DNA of 64,000 bases from Pseudomonas silvicola (GTDB lineage Bacteria > Pseudomonadota > Gammaproteobacteria > Pseudomonadales > Pseudomonadaceae): the NCBI RefSeq assembly GCF_026651855.1, contig NZ_CP093280.1:1466001-1530000 (forward strand). Reading direction: 5' to 3'. The position numbers and the translations under genes were made by a program. The notes under the pieces are model-generated. The model did not search any database. It was not told the origin of the DNA and saw only the letters and a list, made by a program, of their open reading frames with translations. Positions 25,928-34,169 of this stretch are shown in pieces (within the stretch, counting starts at the first letter, position 1; each line of letters begins with the position of its first letter).

Positions 25928-26654
25928 CCGCCTGATTCTGTTGCCAGGCTGGGGCATGGGCCCTGCGCCCTTGCAGCCCCTGGTTGCCGCGTTGCATGGG
26001 CTGGATGAGCGCCTTCAGGTGCAGATCCAACCCTTGCCCGAGCCGGGCACCAGCGAGTTGGCCGATTGGCTGGAGGCGCTCGACGCGAGCATCCCGGCGG
26101 ACTGCTGGCTGGGCGGCTGGTCGTTGGGCGGCATGCTCGCCGCCGAGCTGGCCGCGCAGCGCGGCGAGCATTGCTGCGGGCTGATCACCCTCGCCAGCAA
26201 CCCCTGCTTCGTGGCTCGCGCCGAGTGGCCCAACGCGATGCCGGCGCAAACCTTCGACGCTTTCCTGGCCGGTTGCAGCCTTGACCTGAAGACCACGCTG
26301 AGGCGGTTCAGCCTGCTATGCGCCCAAGGCGCAGCGGACGATCCGCGAGCCCTGTCGAAGCTGCTGGCAGCCAGCGCACCCACCGTTTCGCCCGCGGCTT
26401 TGTTGCATGGCCTGGAGCTGCTTGCACAGCTGGACATCCGCAACGCCCTGCACGCTTTCAGCGGGCCGCAGCTGCACCTGTACGCCGGCGCCGATGCCCT
26501 GGTGCCGATCGAGGCCGCCGCGGACGTCCTGGCGCTGCTGCCCGATGTCGAAGTTGGCCTCATTGAAGAAGCCAGTCACGCTTTCCCCCTGGAAGACCCC
26601 CATGAACTGGCGGCGGCCATCCAGGCCTTTCTGCACGAGTCCCCCGATGACTGA
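25920..26654 (+). CDS. bioH: Pimeloyl-ACP methyl ester esterase BioH
   Basis: A 244-residue alpha/beta hydrolase that removes the methyl group from pimeloyl-ACP methyl ester, ending the BioC-BioH route. The nucleophile Ser is in GGWSLGGML, the acid probably in YAGADALVP, and the His in EASHAFPLE. The ATG at 25920 lies inside the end of bioF and the gene overlaps bioC by 8 bp (ATGACTGA). Its place between bioF and bioC is standard for pseudomonads. Confidence 0.95.
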   Translation: MRDRLILLPGWGMGPAPLQPLVAALHGLDERLQVQIQPLPEPGTSELADWLEALDASIPADCWLGGWSLGGMLAAELAAQRGEHCCGLITLASNPCFVARAEWPNAMPAQTFDAFLAGCSLDLKTTLRRFSLLCAQGAADDPRALSKLLAASAPTVSPAALLHGLELLAQLDIRNALHAFSGPQLHLYAGADALVPIEAAADVLALLPDVEVGLIEEASHAFPLEDPHELAAAIQAFLHESPDD

Positions 26655-27471
26655 TCTGTCCACGCCACCGTTGCCCGGCAGCCTGCCGGACAAGCGTCAG
26701 GTGGCGGCTTCCTTTTCCCGTGCCGCGGCCACCTATGACAGCGTCGCTGAGTTGCAGCGCGCCGTTGGCGCCGCCCTGATCGAGCGCCTGCCCGAGGGCC
26801 TGGACCCTCGGCGCTGGGTCGACCTGGGCAGCGGCACCGGCCACTTCAGCCGAGCCTTGGCGGCGGCCTGGCCCGAGGCTTATGGAGTGGCCGTGGACAT
26901 TGCCGAGGGCATGCTCCAGCACGCCAGGCCTCTGGGTGGTGCGCAGGCCTATGTAGCGGGTGATGCCGAGCGCCTGCCGTTGCGCGAAGCAAGCCTGGAC
27001 CTGCTGTTCTCCAGCCTGGCAGTGCAGTGGTGCAGCGACTTTCCCGCGGTGCTTGCCGAGGGCCGCCGCAGCCTGCGGCCCGGCGGCGTCATGGCCTTCG
27101 CCAGCCTGTGCGTGGGCACCCTGGGCGAGTTGCGCGAAAGCTGGCAGGCCGTGGACGGGATGGTTCACGTCAACCGTTTCCGGCATTTCGAGGATTACCA
27201 GCGCCTGTGCGCTGCCAGTGGCCTGGATGTGCTGTGCCTGGAACAGCTTCCCCATGTCTTGTACTACCCTGATGTGCGTGGGTTGACCCATGAACTCAAG
27301 GCATTGGGTGCGCATAACCTCAACCCGGGCCGCCCGGGCGGGTTGACCGGGCGCGCACGCATGACCGGGTTGTTGCAGGCTTACGAGCAATTCCGCCAGC
27401 CGCAAGGCTTGCCGGCCACGTATCAAGTGGTCTACGCGGTACTGCGCAAACCGCTGGAGGGGGGAAACTGA
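26647..27471 (+). CDS. bioC: Malonyl-ACP O-methyltransferase BioC
   Basis: A 274-residue class I SAM methyltransferase. Motif I is [14 protein letters not shown]; the following acidic loop is [11 protein letters not shown], and motif IV region is [11 protein letters not shown]. It methylates malonyl-ACP to disguise it as a fatty-acid primer for pimelate synthesis. It starts inside the end of bioH and stops one base before bioD. The full set with bioH shows that the strain uses the BioC-BioH route. Confidence 0.96.
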   Translation: MTDLSTPPLPGSLPDKRQVAASFSRAAATYDSVAELQRAVGAALIERLPEGLDPRRWVDLGSGTGHFSRALAAAWPEAYGVAVDIAEGMLQHARPLGGAQAYVAGDAERLPLREASLDLLFSSLAVQWCSDFPAVLAEGRRSLRPGGVMAFASLCVGTLGELRESWQAVDGMVHVNRFRHFEDYQRLCAASGLDVLCLEQLPHVLYYPDVRGLTHELKALGAHNLNPGRPGGLTGRARMTGLLQAYEQFRQPQGLPATYQVVYAVLRKPLEGGN

Positions 27472-27472
27472 G

Positions 27473-28153
27473 ATGGGCCCAGCTTACTTTATCGCCGGCA
27501 CCGATACCGATGTCGGCAAGACCACTATCGCCGCCGGCCTGTTGCATGCAGCGCGCCTGAACGGCCTCAGCACTCTGGGGGCCAAGCCGGTCGCTTCCGG
27601 TTGCGAGGTAACGCCTCGGGGCCTGCGTAATGCCGATGCCCTGGCATTGATCGCTGAAAGCTCGCTGCAGTTGCCTTACGAGCAGGTCAACCCGGTCGCC
27701 TTCGAACCGCCCATTGCCCCGCACCTGGCGGCTCGTGAAGCGGGCGTGACACTGAGCGTGCCCGGCTTGCTGGCGCCGATGCGCGATATTCTGGCTCACG
27801 GGGCGGACTTCACCCTGATCGAGGGGGCGGGTGGCTGGCGCGTGCCGTTGTCCGGCCAGGCCAACCTGTCTGACCTGGCCATTGCCCTGAAGCTTCCGGT
27901 CATTCTGGTGGTGGGTGTACGCCTGGGCTGTATCAACCACGCGCTGCTGACTGCCGAGGCCATCGCCCGCGACGGCCTGCAGCTGGCGGGCTGGGTGGCG
28001 AACGTCATTGATGCCCGTACTTCCCGGCTGGAAGAAAACCTCGCGACCCTGGCCGAATGCCTGCCTGCCCCATGCCTGGGGCGGGTGCCTCGGCTCAAGG
28101 GGATCTCTGCCGCCATGGTGGCAGAGCACCTGCAACTGGACCTGCTGGATTAG
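27473..28153 (+). CDS. bioD: Dethiobiotin synthetase
   Basis: A 226-residue P-loop enzyme forming the ureido ring of dethiobiotin with CO2 and ATP. The N-terminal GTDTDVGKTTIAAGLL is the Walker A motif; KPVASGCE carries the conserved substrate-binding Lys and IEGAGGWRVPL follows as in the family. It is the last gene of the operon. The 107-bp gap to the next gene contains TTGACG and TTGACA hexamers within a GTGTG...CACAC repeat, but no convincing complete promoter. Confidence 0.97.
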   Translation: MGPAYFIAGTDTDVGKTTIAAGLLHAARLNGLSTLGAKPVASGCEVTPRGLRNADALALIAESSLQLPYEQVNPVAFEPPIAPHLAAREAGVTLSVPGLLAPMRDILAHGADFTLIEGAGGWRVPLSGQANLSDLAIALKLPVILVVGVRLGCINHALLTAEAIARDGLQLAGWVANVIDARTSRLEENLATLAECLPAPCLGRVPRLKGISAAMVAEHLQLDLLD

Positions 28154-28260
28154 CTTTGGCTATGGGCTAGGCAATGTGCCATTAGGGTTTTTGACGTGTG
28201 TTTTTTGACACACTCTGCTTCAATATCGGCCATTACCCTATCCATCCCCGGAGTTCGACC

Positions 28261-28557
28261 ATGCAAATCTCAGGAGGCAGCGCCTATTACGCAGGCCTGA
28301 GCGCTGTGCAGAACGGCCTTGCCCGCGTTGATCAGGCTGCCAGCCAGATCGCCAGCAACTCGGTTGACCGCCCGGCGGTGAGCAACCAGTCCACCAACCT
28401 GCAGGCCCAGCAAGTGCTGTCGGTGGACCGCAGCCAGCAAGACCTGGCCGGCAGCGCCGTGGAACTGACCCAGGGCAAGCTGCAGGTCGAAGCCGGCCTG
28501 AAAGTGACCCATGCCGCCAACGAAACTCTTGGCACGCTGATCGACACCTACGCCTGA
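28261..28557 (+). CDS. Small conserved hypothetical protein
   Basis: A 98-residue protein (MQISGGSAYYAGLSAVQNG...). The N-terminal helix AVQNGLARVDQAASQIASNSV resembles the amphipathic N termini of flagellar rod/hook proteins, and the middle is Gln/Ser/Ala-rich; the C terminus is another helix (ANETLGTLIDTYA). There is no signal peptide or catalytic motif. A CCGGAG site lies 8 bp before the ATG at 28261, and the frame extends further upstream without one. Pseudomonads carry such a gene between bioD and the acyl-CoA dehydrogenases, as I remember. Function unknown. Confidence 0.8.
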   Translation: MQISGGSAYYAGLSAVQNGLARVDQAASQIASNSVDRPAVSNQSTNLQAQQVLSVDRSQQDLAGSAVELTQGKLQVEAGLKVTHAANETLGTLIDTYA

Positions 28558-28703
28558 TCTGCGGGAGCTGGTTGCCAGCTCCCACATGCCGTTTGCACCT
28601 CATCTCCCTGATCTCCCCTCATTCACCACACCTTTGCAGGCTTGTGGCGCGCCCGGCTGCGCGCATTCGTCGCACGCCGGGTGTAGTCTGGGATGAACGA
28701 GGC

Positions 28704-28732
28704 TTGACAACTTTTCGGCGTAAACGTATGTT
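28704..28732 (+). promoter_or_regulatory. Sigma-70 promoter of the first acyl-CoA dehydrogenase gene
   Basis: TTGACA at 28704-28709, exactly 17 bp, then TATGTT at 28727-28732. The predicted start near 28739 gives a leader of about 80 bases. This promoter region occurs only once; it is not part of the downstream tandem repeat. Confidence 0.7.
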
Positions 28733-28733
28733 T

Positions 28734-28747
28734 CAAACACCTGTTTG
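28734..28747 (+). promoter_or_regulatory. PsrA-type fatty-acid operator
   Basis: CAAAC-ACCT-GTTTG matches exactly the (G/C)AAAC-N2-4-GTTT(G/C) operator of PsrA, the TetR-family repressor of beta-oxidation genes in pseudomonads released by long-chain fatty acyl ligands. It sits on the predicted transcription start, as expected for repression. Confidence 0.7.
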
Positions 28748-28820
28748 ACAGAGAGCCGACAATCGCGAGTTGGCCTGTTGCGGTCACACATTCCTGTTTC
28801 ATCAGCAGAGGTTTATCGCT

Positions 28821-30626
28821 ATGCCTGACTACAAGGCCCCCTTGCGTGATATTCGCTTCGTACGTGACGAACTGCTTGGTTATGAAGCGCACTATCAGAG
28901 CCTGCCGGCTTGCCAGGACGCTACCCCGGACATGGTCGACGCCATCCTCGAGGAAGGCGCGAAGTTTTGTGAGCAGGTACTGGCGCCGTTGAACAGGGTG
29001 GGTGACACCGAAGGCTGCACCTGGAGCGAGTCGGGCGTGAAGACGCCGACCGGCTTCAAGGCAGCCTACAAGCAGTTCGTGGAAGGCGGCTGGCCAAGCC
29101 TGGCCCACGACGTCGCCCATGGCGGCCAGGGGTTGCCCGAATCGCTGGGCCTGGCGGTCAGTGAAATGGTTGGCGAGGCCAACTGGTCGTGGGGCATGTA
29201 CCCCGGCCTGTCCCATGGCGCGATGAACACCATTTCCGAGCACGGCACGCCCGAGCAGCAGGACGCCTACCTGACCAAACTGGTATCAGGTGAATGGACC
29301 GGCACCATGTGCCTGACCGAGCCGCATTGCGGTACCGACCTGGGCATGCTGCGTACCAAGGCAGAGCCCCAGGCCGATGGTTCCTACAAAGTCACCGGCA
29401 CCAAGATCTTCATCACCGGCGGCGAGCACGACCTTACCGAGAACATCATTCACCTGGTACTGGCCAAGCTGCCGGACGCCCCGGCCGGGCCCAAGGGCAT
29501 TTCGCTGTTCCTGGTGCCCAAGTTCATGGTCAACGCCGATGGCAGCCTGGGTGAGCGCAACAGCGTGAGCTGCGGTTCCATCGAGCACAAGATGGGCATC
29601 CAGGCGTCGGCCACCTGCGTGATGAACTTCGATGCCGCGGTTGGTTACCTGGTCGGCGAGCCGAACAAGGGCCTGGCGGCCATGTTCACCATGATGAATT
29701 ACGAGCGTCTGGGCGTTGGCATCCAGGGCCTGGCCTCGGCCGAGCGCTCGTACCAGAATGCCGTCGAATACGCCCGCGACCGCCTGCAGATGCGCTCCCT
29801 GACTGGCCCGAAAGCGCCCGACAAGGTCGCCGACCCGATCATCGTGCACCCGGACGTGCGCCGCATGCTGTTGACCATGAAGGCCTGCAACGAAGGCGGC
29901 CGGGCATTCTCCACCTATGTGGCCATGCAACTGGACACCGCCAAATACAGCGAAGACCCGGCCACGCGCAAGCGTGCCGAGGACCTGGTAGCGCTGCTGA
30001 CGCCGGTGGCCAAGGCGTTCCTGACCGACCTGGGCCTGGAAACCACGGTTCATGGCCAGCAGGTGTTCGGCGGCCACGGATTTATCCGCGAGTGGGGCCA
30101 GGAGCAACTGGTGCGTGACGTGCGCATTACCCAGATCTACGAGGGTACCAACGGTATTCAGGCCCTGGACCTGCTGGGCCGTAAAGTGCTGATGACTCAA
30201 GGCGAAGCCCTGAAAAGCTTCACCAAGATCGTCCACAAGTTCTGTCAGGCCAACGAAGGCAACGAAGCGGTCAATGAATTCGTGACCCCGCTGGCCCAGT
30301 TGAACAAGGAGTGGGGCGAGCTGACCATGAAGATCGGCATGGCGGCCATGAAGGACCGCGAGGAAGTGGGCGCCGCGTCGGTGGACTACCTGATGTACTC
30401 CGGCTACGCCTGCCTGGCCTACTTCTGGGCTGAGATGGCCCGCCTGGCAGCCGAGAAACTGGCAGCCGGCACCAGTGAAGAGGCGTTCTACACCGCCAAG
30501 CTGCAGACCGCGCGCTTCTACTTCCAGCGCATCCTGCCGCGTACCCGCACGCACGTGGCGGCCATTTTGTCAGGTGCCAGCAACCTGATGGACATGAACG
30601 AAGAGCATTTCGGCCTCAGCTACTGA
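28821..30626 (+). CDS. Acyl-CoA dehydrogenase, copy 1 (mosaic: A-type ends, B-type middle)
   Basis: A 601-residue FAD-dependent acyl-CoA dehydrogenase of the long FadE-like class (extra N-terminal and C-terminal domains around the standard N, middle and helical domains), catalysing the first step of beta-oxidation. [14 protein letters not shown] is the substrate/FAD-binding segment, and IYEGTNGIQ holds the likely catalytic Glu. Compared with the other copies, residues 1 to about 195 are A-type ([13 protein letters not shown]), about 196-445 mainly B-type ([22 protein letters not shown]), with a 32-bp A-like patch at 29789-29820, and the tail is A-type (GRKVLMTQG...FGLSY). Switches lie at short identical tracts (29397-29414, 30156-30173). 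The P. putida relative is described as a phenylacyl-CoA dehydrogenase, from memory. Confidence 0.92.
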   Translation: MPDYKAPLRDIRFVRDELLGYEAHYQSLPACQDATPDMVDAILEEGAKFCEQVLAPLNRVGDTEGCTWSESGVKTPTGFKAAYKQFVEGGWPSLAHDVAHGGQGLPESLGLAVSEMVGEANWSWGMYPGLSHGAMNTISEHGTPEQQDAYLTKLVSGEWTGTMCLTEPHCGTDLGMLRTKAEPQADGSYKVTGTKIFITGGEHDLTENIIHLVLAKLPDAPAGPKGISLFLVPKFMVNADGSLGERNSVSCGSIEHKMGIQASATCVMNFDAAVGYLVGEPNKGLAAMFTMMNYERLGVGIQGLASAERSYQNAVEYARDRLQMRSLTGPKAPDKVADPIIVHPDVRRMLLTMKACNEGGRAFSTYVAMQLDTAKYSEDPATRKRAEDLVALLTPVAKAFLTDLGLETTVHGQQVFGGHGFIREWGQEQLVRDVRITQIYEGTNGIQALDLLGRKVLMTQGEALKSFTKIVHKFCQANEGNEAVNEFVTPLAQLNKEWGELTMKIGMAAMKDREEVGAASVDYLMYSGYACLAYFWAEMARLAAEKLAAGTSEEAFYTAKLQTARFYFQRILPRTRTHVAAILSGASNLMDMNEEHFGLSY

Positions 30627-30643
30627 GGTTTGCCGCTGCGCTC

Positions 30644-30675
30644 AAAAAGCCGCTGCCCTCGGGTAGCGGCTTTTT
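30644..30675 (+). terminator. Rho-independent terminator after acyl-CoA dehydrogenase copy 1
   Basis: An 11-bp stem AAAAAGCCGCT / AGCGGCTTTTT with a 10-base loop and a run of five T, 17 bp past the stop. Copied identically in the next two units. Confidence 0.9.
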
Positions 30676-30692
30676 CATGGAAGAACTGTTTA

Positions 30693-30704
30693 ATTGGCGC
30701 CAAT
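30693..30704. promoter_or_regulatory. Perfect palindrome upstream of GGDEF gene 1
   Basis: ATTGGCGCCAAT, a perfect 12-bp palindrome between the terminator and the GGDEF gene. It is a candidate operator with no identified regulator. Identical copies lie at 34066-34077 and 37439-37450. Confidence 0.4.
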
Positions 30705-30796
30705 AAATCGAGTTTAATCATTAAGCATTCGTAACAATGGCCGATACAGTTGCAGGCACAATGCCATGACCTTGCCATCGTATCGGACCCCACCTT

Positions 30797-32083
30797 TTGC
30801 TGCGTTTATCCGCTTTTCGAATCAGCCATTTCCTGCCATCGCTGCTCTTGTTGCTTGCGGGGTTGGCGGCTGCCTACGTAAGAGACCTGAACGTCTTCTT
30901 CACCTCTCTGTTCAACGTGCTGCCTACCCTGGTGCTGTTGCTCGGCGGTGCCTACTGCGCGGTCTACCGCCGCCAGCGCGAGCTGTTCCTGATGGTCACG
31001 GTGTACATCGCCTATTACCTGCTGGACACCCAGACCGACTTCTACCGCGATAATGGCCGGGTGCGCGAAGACGCCGCCGTGGTGTTCCATCTGTGCTGCC
31101 TGCTGTTGCCCGCCCTGTTCGGGCTGTTTGGCGCGTGGCAGGAGCGCACGCATCTGTTCCAGGACATGGTCGCCCGCTTCGCCGTGCTGCTGGCGGTGGG
31201 CAGCACCGCGCTGGGCCTGGAGCAGAGCTTTCCAGTACCGTTGCTCAACTGGCTGGCGGAAATACGCTGGCCCTCGTTGCACGGCCAGTGGATGAGTTTG
31301 ATCCAGTTGGCGTACCCGATGTTCTTTCTGGCCTTCGTGCTGCTGGTGGTGCAATACCTGCGCGAACCACGGCCGCTTCACGCCGCGCAACTGGTGGGGC
31401 TGGTTGGCCTGTTCTGGATGCTGCCCAAGACCTTCATCCTGCCGTTCACCCTGAACATCATGTGCAGCCAGGTGATGCTGATGATTGCCGCGGCGGTGGC
31501 CCACGAGGCTTACCAGATGGCCTTCCGTGATGAGCTGACCGGCCTGCCCGGGCGCCGTGCACTGAACGAGCGCATGCAGCGCCTGGGGCGCAACTATGTG
31601 CTGGCGATGACCGACGTCGACCATTTCAAGAAATTCAACGACACCCATGGGCACGACGTGGGTGACCAGGTGTTGCGGCTGGTGGCCAGCAAGCTCGGCA
31701 AGGTCACCGGTGGCGGGCGGGCCTACCGCTACGGGGGTGAGGAGTTCGCCCTGGTGTTCGCCGGCAAGACCATGGAAGAGTGCATGCCGCACCTGGAAGC
31801 CATTCGCGAAGTCATCGCCAACTATTCCATACAACTGCGCAACCCCGAGAACCGCCCACAGGATGACAAGCAGGGCCGCCAGCGCCGCTCGGGGCCTGGG
31901 GCATCCGCCGTGTCGGTGACCATCAGCATTGGCGTCGCCGAACGGCTGGTCGAACACCGCACACCTGAACAGGTGCTCAAGTCCGCCGACGAAGCGCTTT
32001 ACAGCGCCAAGGGCGCGGGGCGCAACTGCGTGATGGGCTACGGGCAGACCCGCAGGGGGGCCGTGCGCAACGCCGCAGCCTGA
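30797..32083 (+). CDS. Membrane GGDEF diguanylate cyclase, copy 1
   Basis: A 428-residue protein with about seven hydrophobic segments in residues 8-235 and a C-terminal GGDEF domain (about 240-415). The domain has DELTGLPGRRALNER, TDVDHFKKFNDTHGHDVGD and the active-site RYGGEEFAL, so it should make cyclic di-GMP from two GTP. The allosteric RxxD inhibitory site expected five residues before GGEEF is absent (TGGG there). A charged insert (RNPENRPQDDKQGRQRRSG) interrupts the domain end. The start is a TTG with no good ribosome-binding site; it is the only early start in frame, so the N terminus is uncertain. The protein is identical to copies 2 and 3. Confidence 0.9.
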   Translation: MLRLSAFRISHFLPSLLLLLAGLAAAYVRDLNVFFTSLFNVLPTLVLLLGGAYCAVYRRQRELFLMVTVYIAYYLLDTQTDFYRDNGRVREDAAVVFHLCCLLLPALFGLFGAWQERTHLFQDMVARFAVLLAVGSTALGLEQSFPVPLLNWLAEIRWPSLHGQWMSLIQLAYPMFFLAFVLLVVQYLREPRPLHAAQLVGLVGLFWMLPKTFILPFTLNIMCSQVMLMIAAAVAHEAYQMAFRDELTGLPGRRALNERMQRLGRNYVLAMTDVDHFKKFNDTHGHDVGDQVLRLVASKLGKVTGGGRAYRYGGEEFALVFAGKTMEECMPHLEAIREVIANYSIQLRNPENRPQDDKQGRQRRSGPGASAVSVTISIGVAERLVEHRTPEQVLKSADEALYSAKGAGRNCVMGYGQTRRGAVRNAAA

Positions 32084-32095
32084 TGTGACCAGGGT

Positions 32096-32109
32096 TGACC
32101 ATATGGTCA
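32096..32109. promoter_or_regulatory. Perfect palindrome upstream of dehydrogenase copy 2
   Basis: TGACCATATGGTCA, a 14-bp perfect palindrome 82 bp before the ATG at 32191, next to a possible -10 box TACACT at 32145-32150. It is a likely operator for the B-type dehydrogenase promoter. It recurs in each unit. Confidence 0.5.
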
Positions 32110-32190
32110 CATGACGACCCTATGTGTCGCAAAAGTTGTTGGGTTACACTGGATTCATCCTCTGTCCCAACTCCTTTTTGCGAGGTTGCC

Positions 32191-33999
32191 ATGGCTGACT
32201 ACAAAGCGCCCCTGCGCGATATGCGCTTCGTCCTCAATGAAGTTTTCGATGTCGCCAGCCTCTGGGCTCAGCTACCGGGCCTGGCCGAAGTAGCCGACGC
32301 TGAGACGGTCGAGGCAATCCTCGAAGAGGCCGGCAAGGTGACCAGCCGCAGCATCGCGCCCCTGAACCGCGCCTCCGATGAGGAGGGCTGCCACTGGAAA
32401 GACACCGTGGTAACCACCCCCACCGGTTTTCCCCAGGCGTACCAGACGTACGCCGAAGGCGGCTGGGTGGGCGTGGGCGGCGACCCGCAATATGGCGGCA
32501 TGGGGATGCCCAAGGCGGTGTCCGCCCAGGTCGAGGAAATGGTCAACTCCAGCAGCCTGGCTTTCGGCCTGTACCCGATGCTGACGGCCGGCGCCTGCCT
32601 CTCGCTCAACGCTCATGCCAGTGAAGAACTCAAGGCCACCTACCTGCCTAACATGTACGCCGGCACCTGGGCCGGTTCCATGTGCCTGACGGAGGCCCAC
32701 GCCGGGACCGACCTGGGCATCATCCGCACCCGGGCCGAGCCCCAGGCCGACGGTAGCTACAAGGTCAGCGGCACCAAGATCTTCATCACCGGCGGCGAGC
32801 ACGACCTTACCGAGAACATCATTCACCTGGTACTGGCCAAGCTGCCGGACGCCCCGGCCGGGCCCAAGGGCATTTCGCTGTTCCTGGTGCCCAAGTTCAT
32901 GGTCAACGCCGATGGCAGCCTGGGTGAGCGCAACAGCGTGAGCTGCGGTTCCATCGAGCACAAGATGGGCATCCAGGCGTCGGCCACCTGCGTGATGAAC
33001 TTCGACGCGGCCACCGGCTTCCTGATCGGCCCGGCGAACAAGGGGCTGAACTGCATGTTCACCTTCATGAACACCGCTCGCCTGGGGACTGCGCTGCAAG
33101 GCCTGGCCCATGCCGAAGTGGCGTTTCAGGGCGGCTTGAAATACGCCCGCGACCGCCTGCAGATGCGCTCCCTGACTGGCCCGAAAGCGCCCGACAAGGC
33201 CGCCGACCCGATCATCGTGCACCCTGATGTGCGCCGCATGCTGCTGACCATGAAGGCCTTCGCCGAAGGTAACCGTGCCATGGTCTACTTCACGGCCAAG
33301 CAGGTGGATATCGTCAAGTACGGTACCGACGAAGAAGCGAAGAAAAAGGCCGACGCACTGCTGGCCTTCATGACCCCGATCGCCAAGGCGTTCATGACCG
33401 AAGTGGGCTTCGAAGCCGCCAACCACGGCGTGCAGATCTACGGCGGTCATGGCTTCATCGCTGAATGGGGCATGGAGCAGAACGTTCGCGACAGCCGCAT
33501 CTCCATGCTGTACGAAGGCACCACCGGCATTCAGGCCCTGGACCTGCTGGGCCGTAAAGTGCTGATGACTCAAGGCGAAGCCCTGAAAAGCTTCACCAAG
33601 ATCGTCCACAAGTTCTGTCAGGCCAACGAAGGCAACGAAGCGGTCAATGAATTCGTGACCCCGCTGGCCCAGTTGAACAAGGAGTGGGGCGAGCTGACCA
33701 TGAAGATCGGCATGGCGGCCATGAAGGACCGCGAGGAAGTGGGCGCCGCGTCGGTGGACTACCTGATGTACTCCGGCTACGCCTGCCTGGCCTACTTCTG
33801 GGCTGAGATGGCCCGCCTGGCAGCCGAGAAACTGGCAGCCGGCACCAGTGAAGAGGCGTTCTACACCGCCAAGCTGCAGACCGCACGCTTCTACTTCCAG
33901 CGCATCCTGCCGCGTACCCGCACGCACGTGGCGGCCATTCTGTCGGGTGCCAGCAACCTGATGGACATGAACGAAGAGCATTTCGGCCTCAGCTACTGA
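32191..33999 (+). CDS. Acyl-CoA dehydrogenase, copy 2 (B-type N half, A-type C half)
   Basis: A 602-residue long-type acyl-CoA dehydrogenase. The N terminus ([19 protein letters not shown]) and middle segment ([12 protein letters not shown]) are B-type. At the 23-bp identical tract 32983-33005 (ATCVMNFD) it changes to A-type (AATGFLIGPANKG, KAFAEGNRAM, LYEGTTGIQ, tail FGLSY). This single switch is what one unequal crossover between gene B of one unit and gene A of the next would produce. Active-site residues are retained. It uniquely keeps GACGGTAGC...KVSGTKIF, probably the native B allele at that point. A GCGAGG site precedes the ATG. Confidence 0.92.
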   Translation: MADYKAPLRDMRFVLNEVFDVASLWAQLPGLAEVADAETVEAILEEAGKVTSRSIAPLNRASDEEGCHWKDTVVTTPTGFPQAYQTYAEGGWVGVGGDPQYGGMGMPKAVSAQVEEMVNSSSLAFGLYPMLTAGACLSLNAHASEELKATYLPNMYAGTWAGSMCLTEAHAGTDLGIIRTRAEPQADGSYKVSGTKIFITGGEHDLTENIIHLVLAKLPDAPAGPKGISLFLVPKFMVNADGSLGERNSVSCGSIEHKMGIQASATCVMNFDAATGFLIGPANKGLNCMFTFMNTARLGTALQGLAHAEVAFQGGLKYARDRLQMRSLTGPKAPDKAADPIIVHPDVRRMLLTMKAFAEGNRAMVYFTAKQVDIVKYGTDEEAKKKADALLAFMTPIAKAFMTEVGFEAANHGVQIYGGHGFIAEWGMEQNVRDSRISMLYEGTTGIQALDLLGRKVLMTQGEALKSFTKIVHKFCQANEGNEAVNEFVTPLAQLNKEWGELTMKIGMAAMKDREEVGAASVDYLMYSGYACLAYFWAEMARLAAEKLAAGTSEEAFYTAKLQTARFYFQRILPRTRTHVAAILSGASNLMDMNEEHFGLSY

Positions 34000-34016
34000 G
34001 GTTTGCCGCTGCGCTC

Positions 34017-34048
34017 AAAAAGCCGCTGCCCTCGGGTAGCGGCTTTTT
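34017..34048 (+). terminator. Rho-independent terminator after acyl-CoA dehydrogenase copy 2
   Basis: Same 11-bp stem and T-run as at 30644, displaced by exactly 3,373 bp. Confidence 0.9.
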
Positions 34049-34065
34049 CATGGAAGAAATGTTTA

Positions 34066-34077
34066 ATTGGCGCCAAT
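34066..34077. promoter_or_regulatory. Perfect palindrome upstream of GGDEF gene 2
   Basis: ATTGGCGCCAAT, second copy of the 12-bp palindrome. A single base just upstream differs from unit 1 (AAGAAATG against AAGAACTG). Confidence 0.4.
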
Positions 34078-34169
34078 AAATCGAGTTTAATCATTAAGCA
34101 TTCGTAACAATGGCCGATACAGTTGCAGGCACAATGCCATGACCTTGCCATCGTATCGGACCCCACCTT

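Larger units (their letters stand above)
30153..33525. repeat. Tandem repeat unit 1 (3,373 bp)
   Basis: First unit of a direct tandem array. It contains the A-type end of a dehydrogenase gene, a terminator, a GGDEF gene and most of the next dehydrogenase gene. Corresponding landmarks in the three units are spaced by exactly 3,373 bp (GGDEF starts 30797, 34170, 37543; dehydrogenase starts 32191, 35564, 38937). No insertion sequence or terminal repeat flanks it. Confidence 0.93.

Noticed and set aside
30766-31053. A 95-codon ATG frame overlapping the start of each GGDEF gene
   Set aside because: It runs out of frame with the cyclase and its protein is low-complexity. It was considered because the cyclase itself starts with TTG, but a frameshift is not needed.
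30806-32110. A 434-codon minus-strand frame opposite each GGDEF gene (three copies)
   Set aside because: It recurs only because the repeat recurs; it is antisense to the diguanylate cyclase and has no start signal or family.
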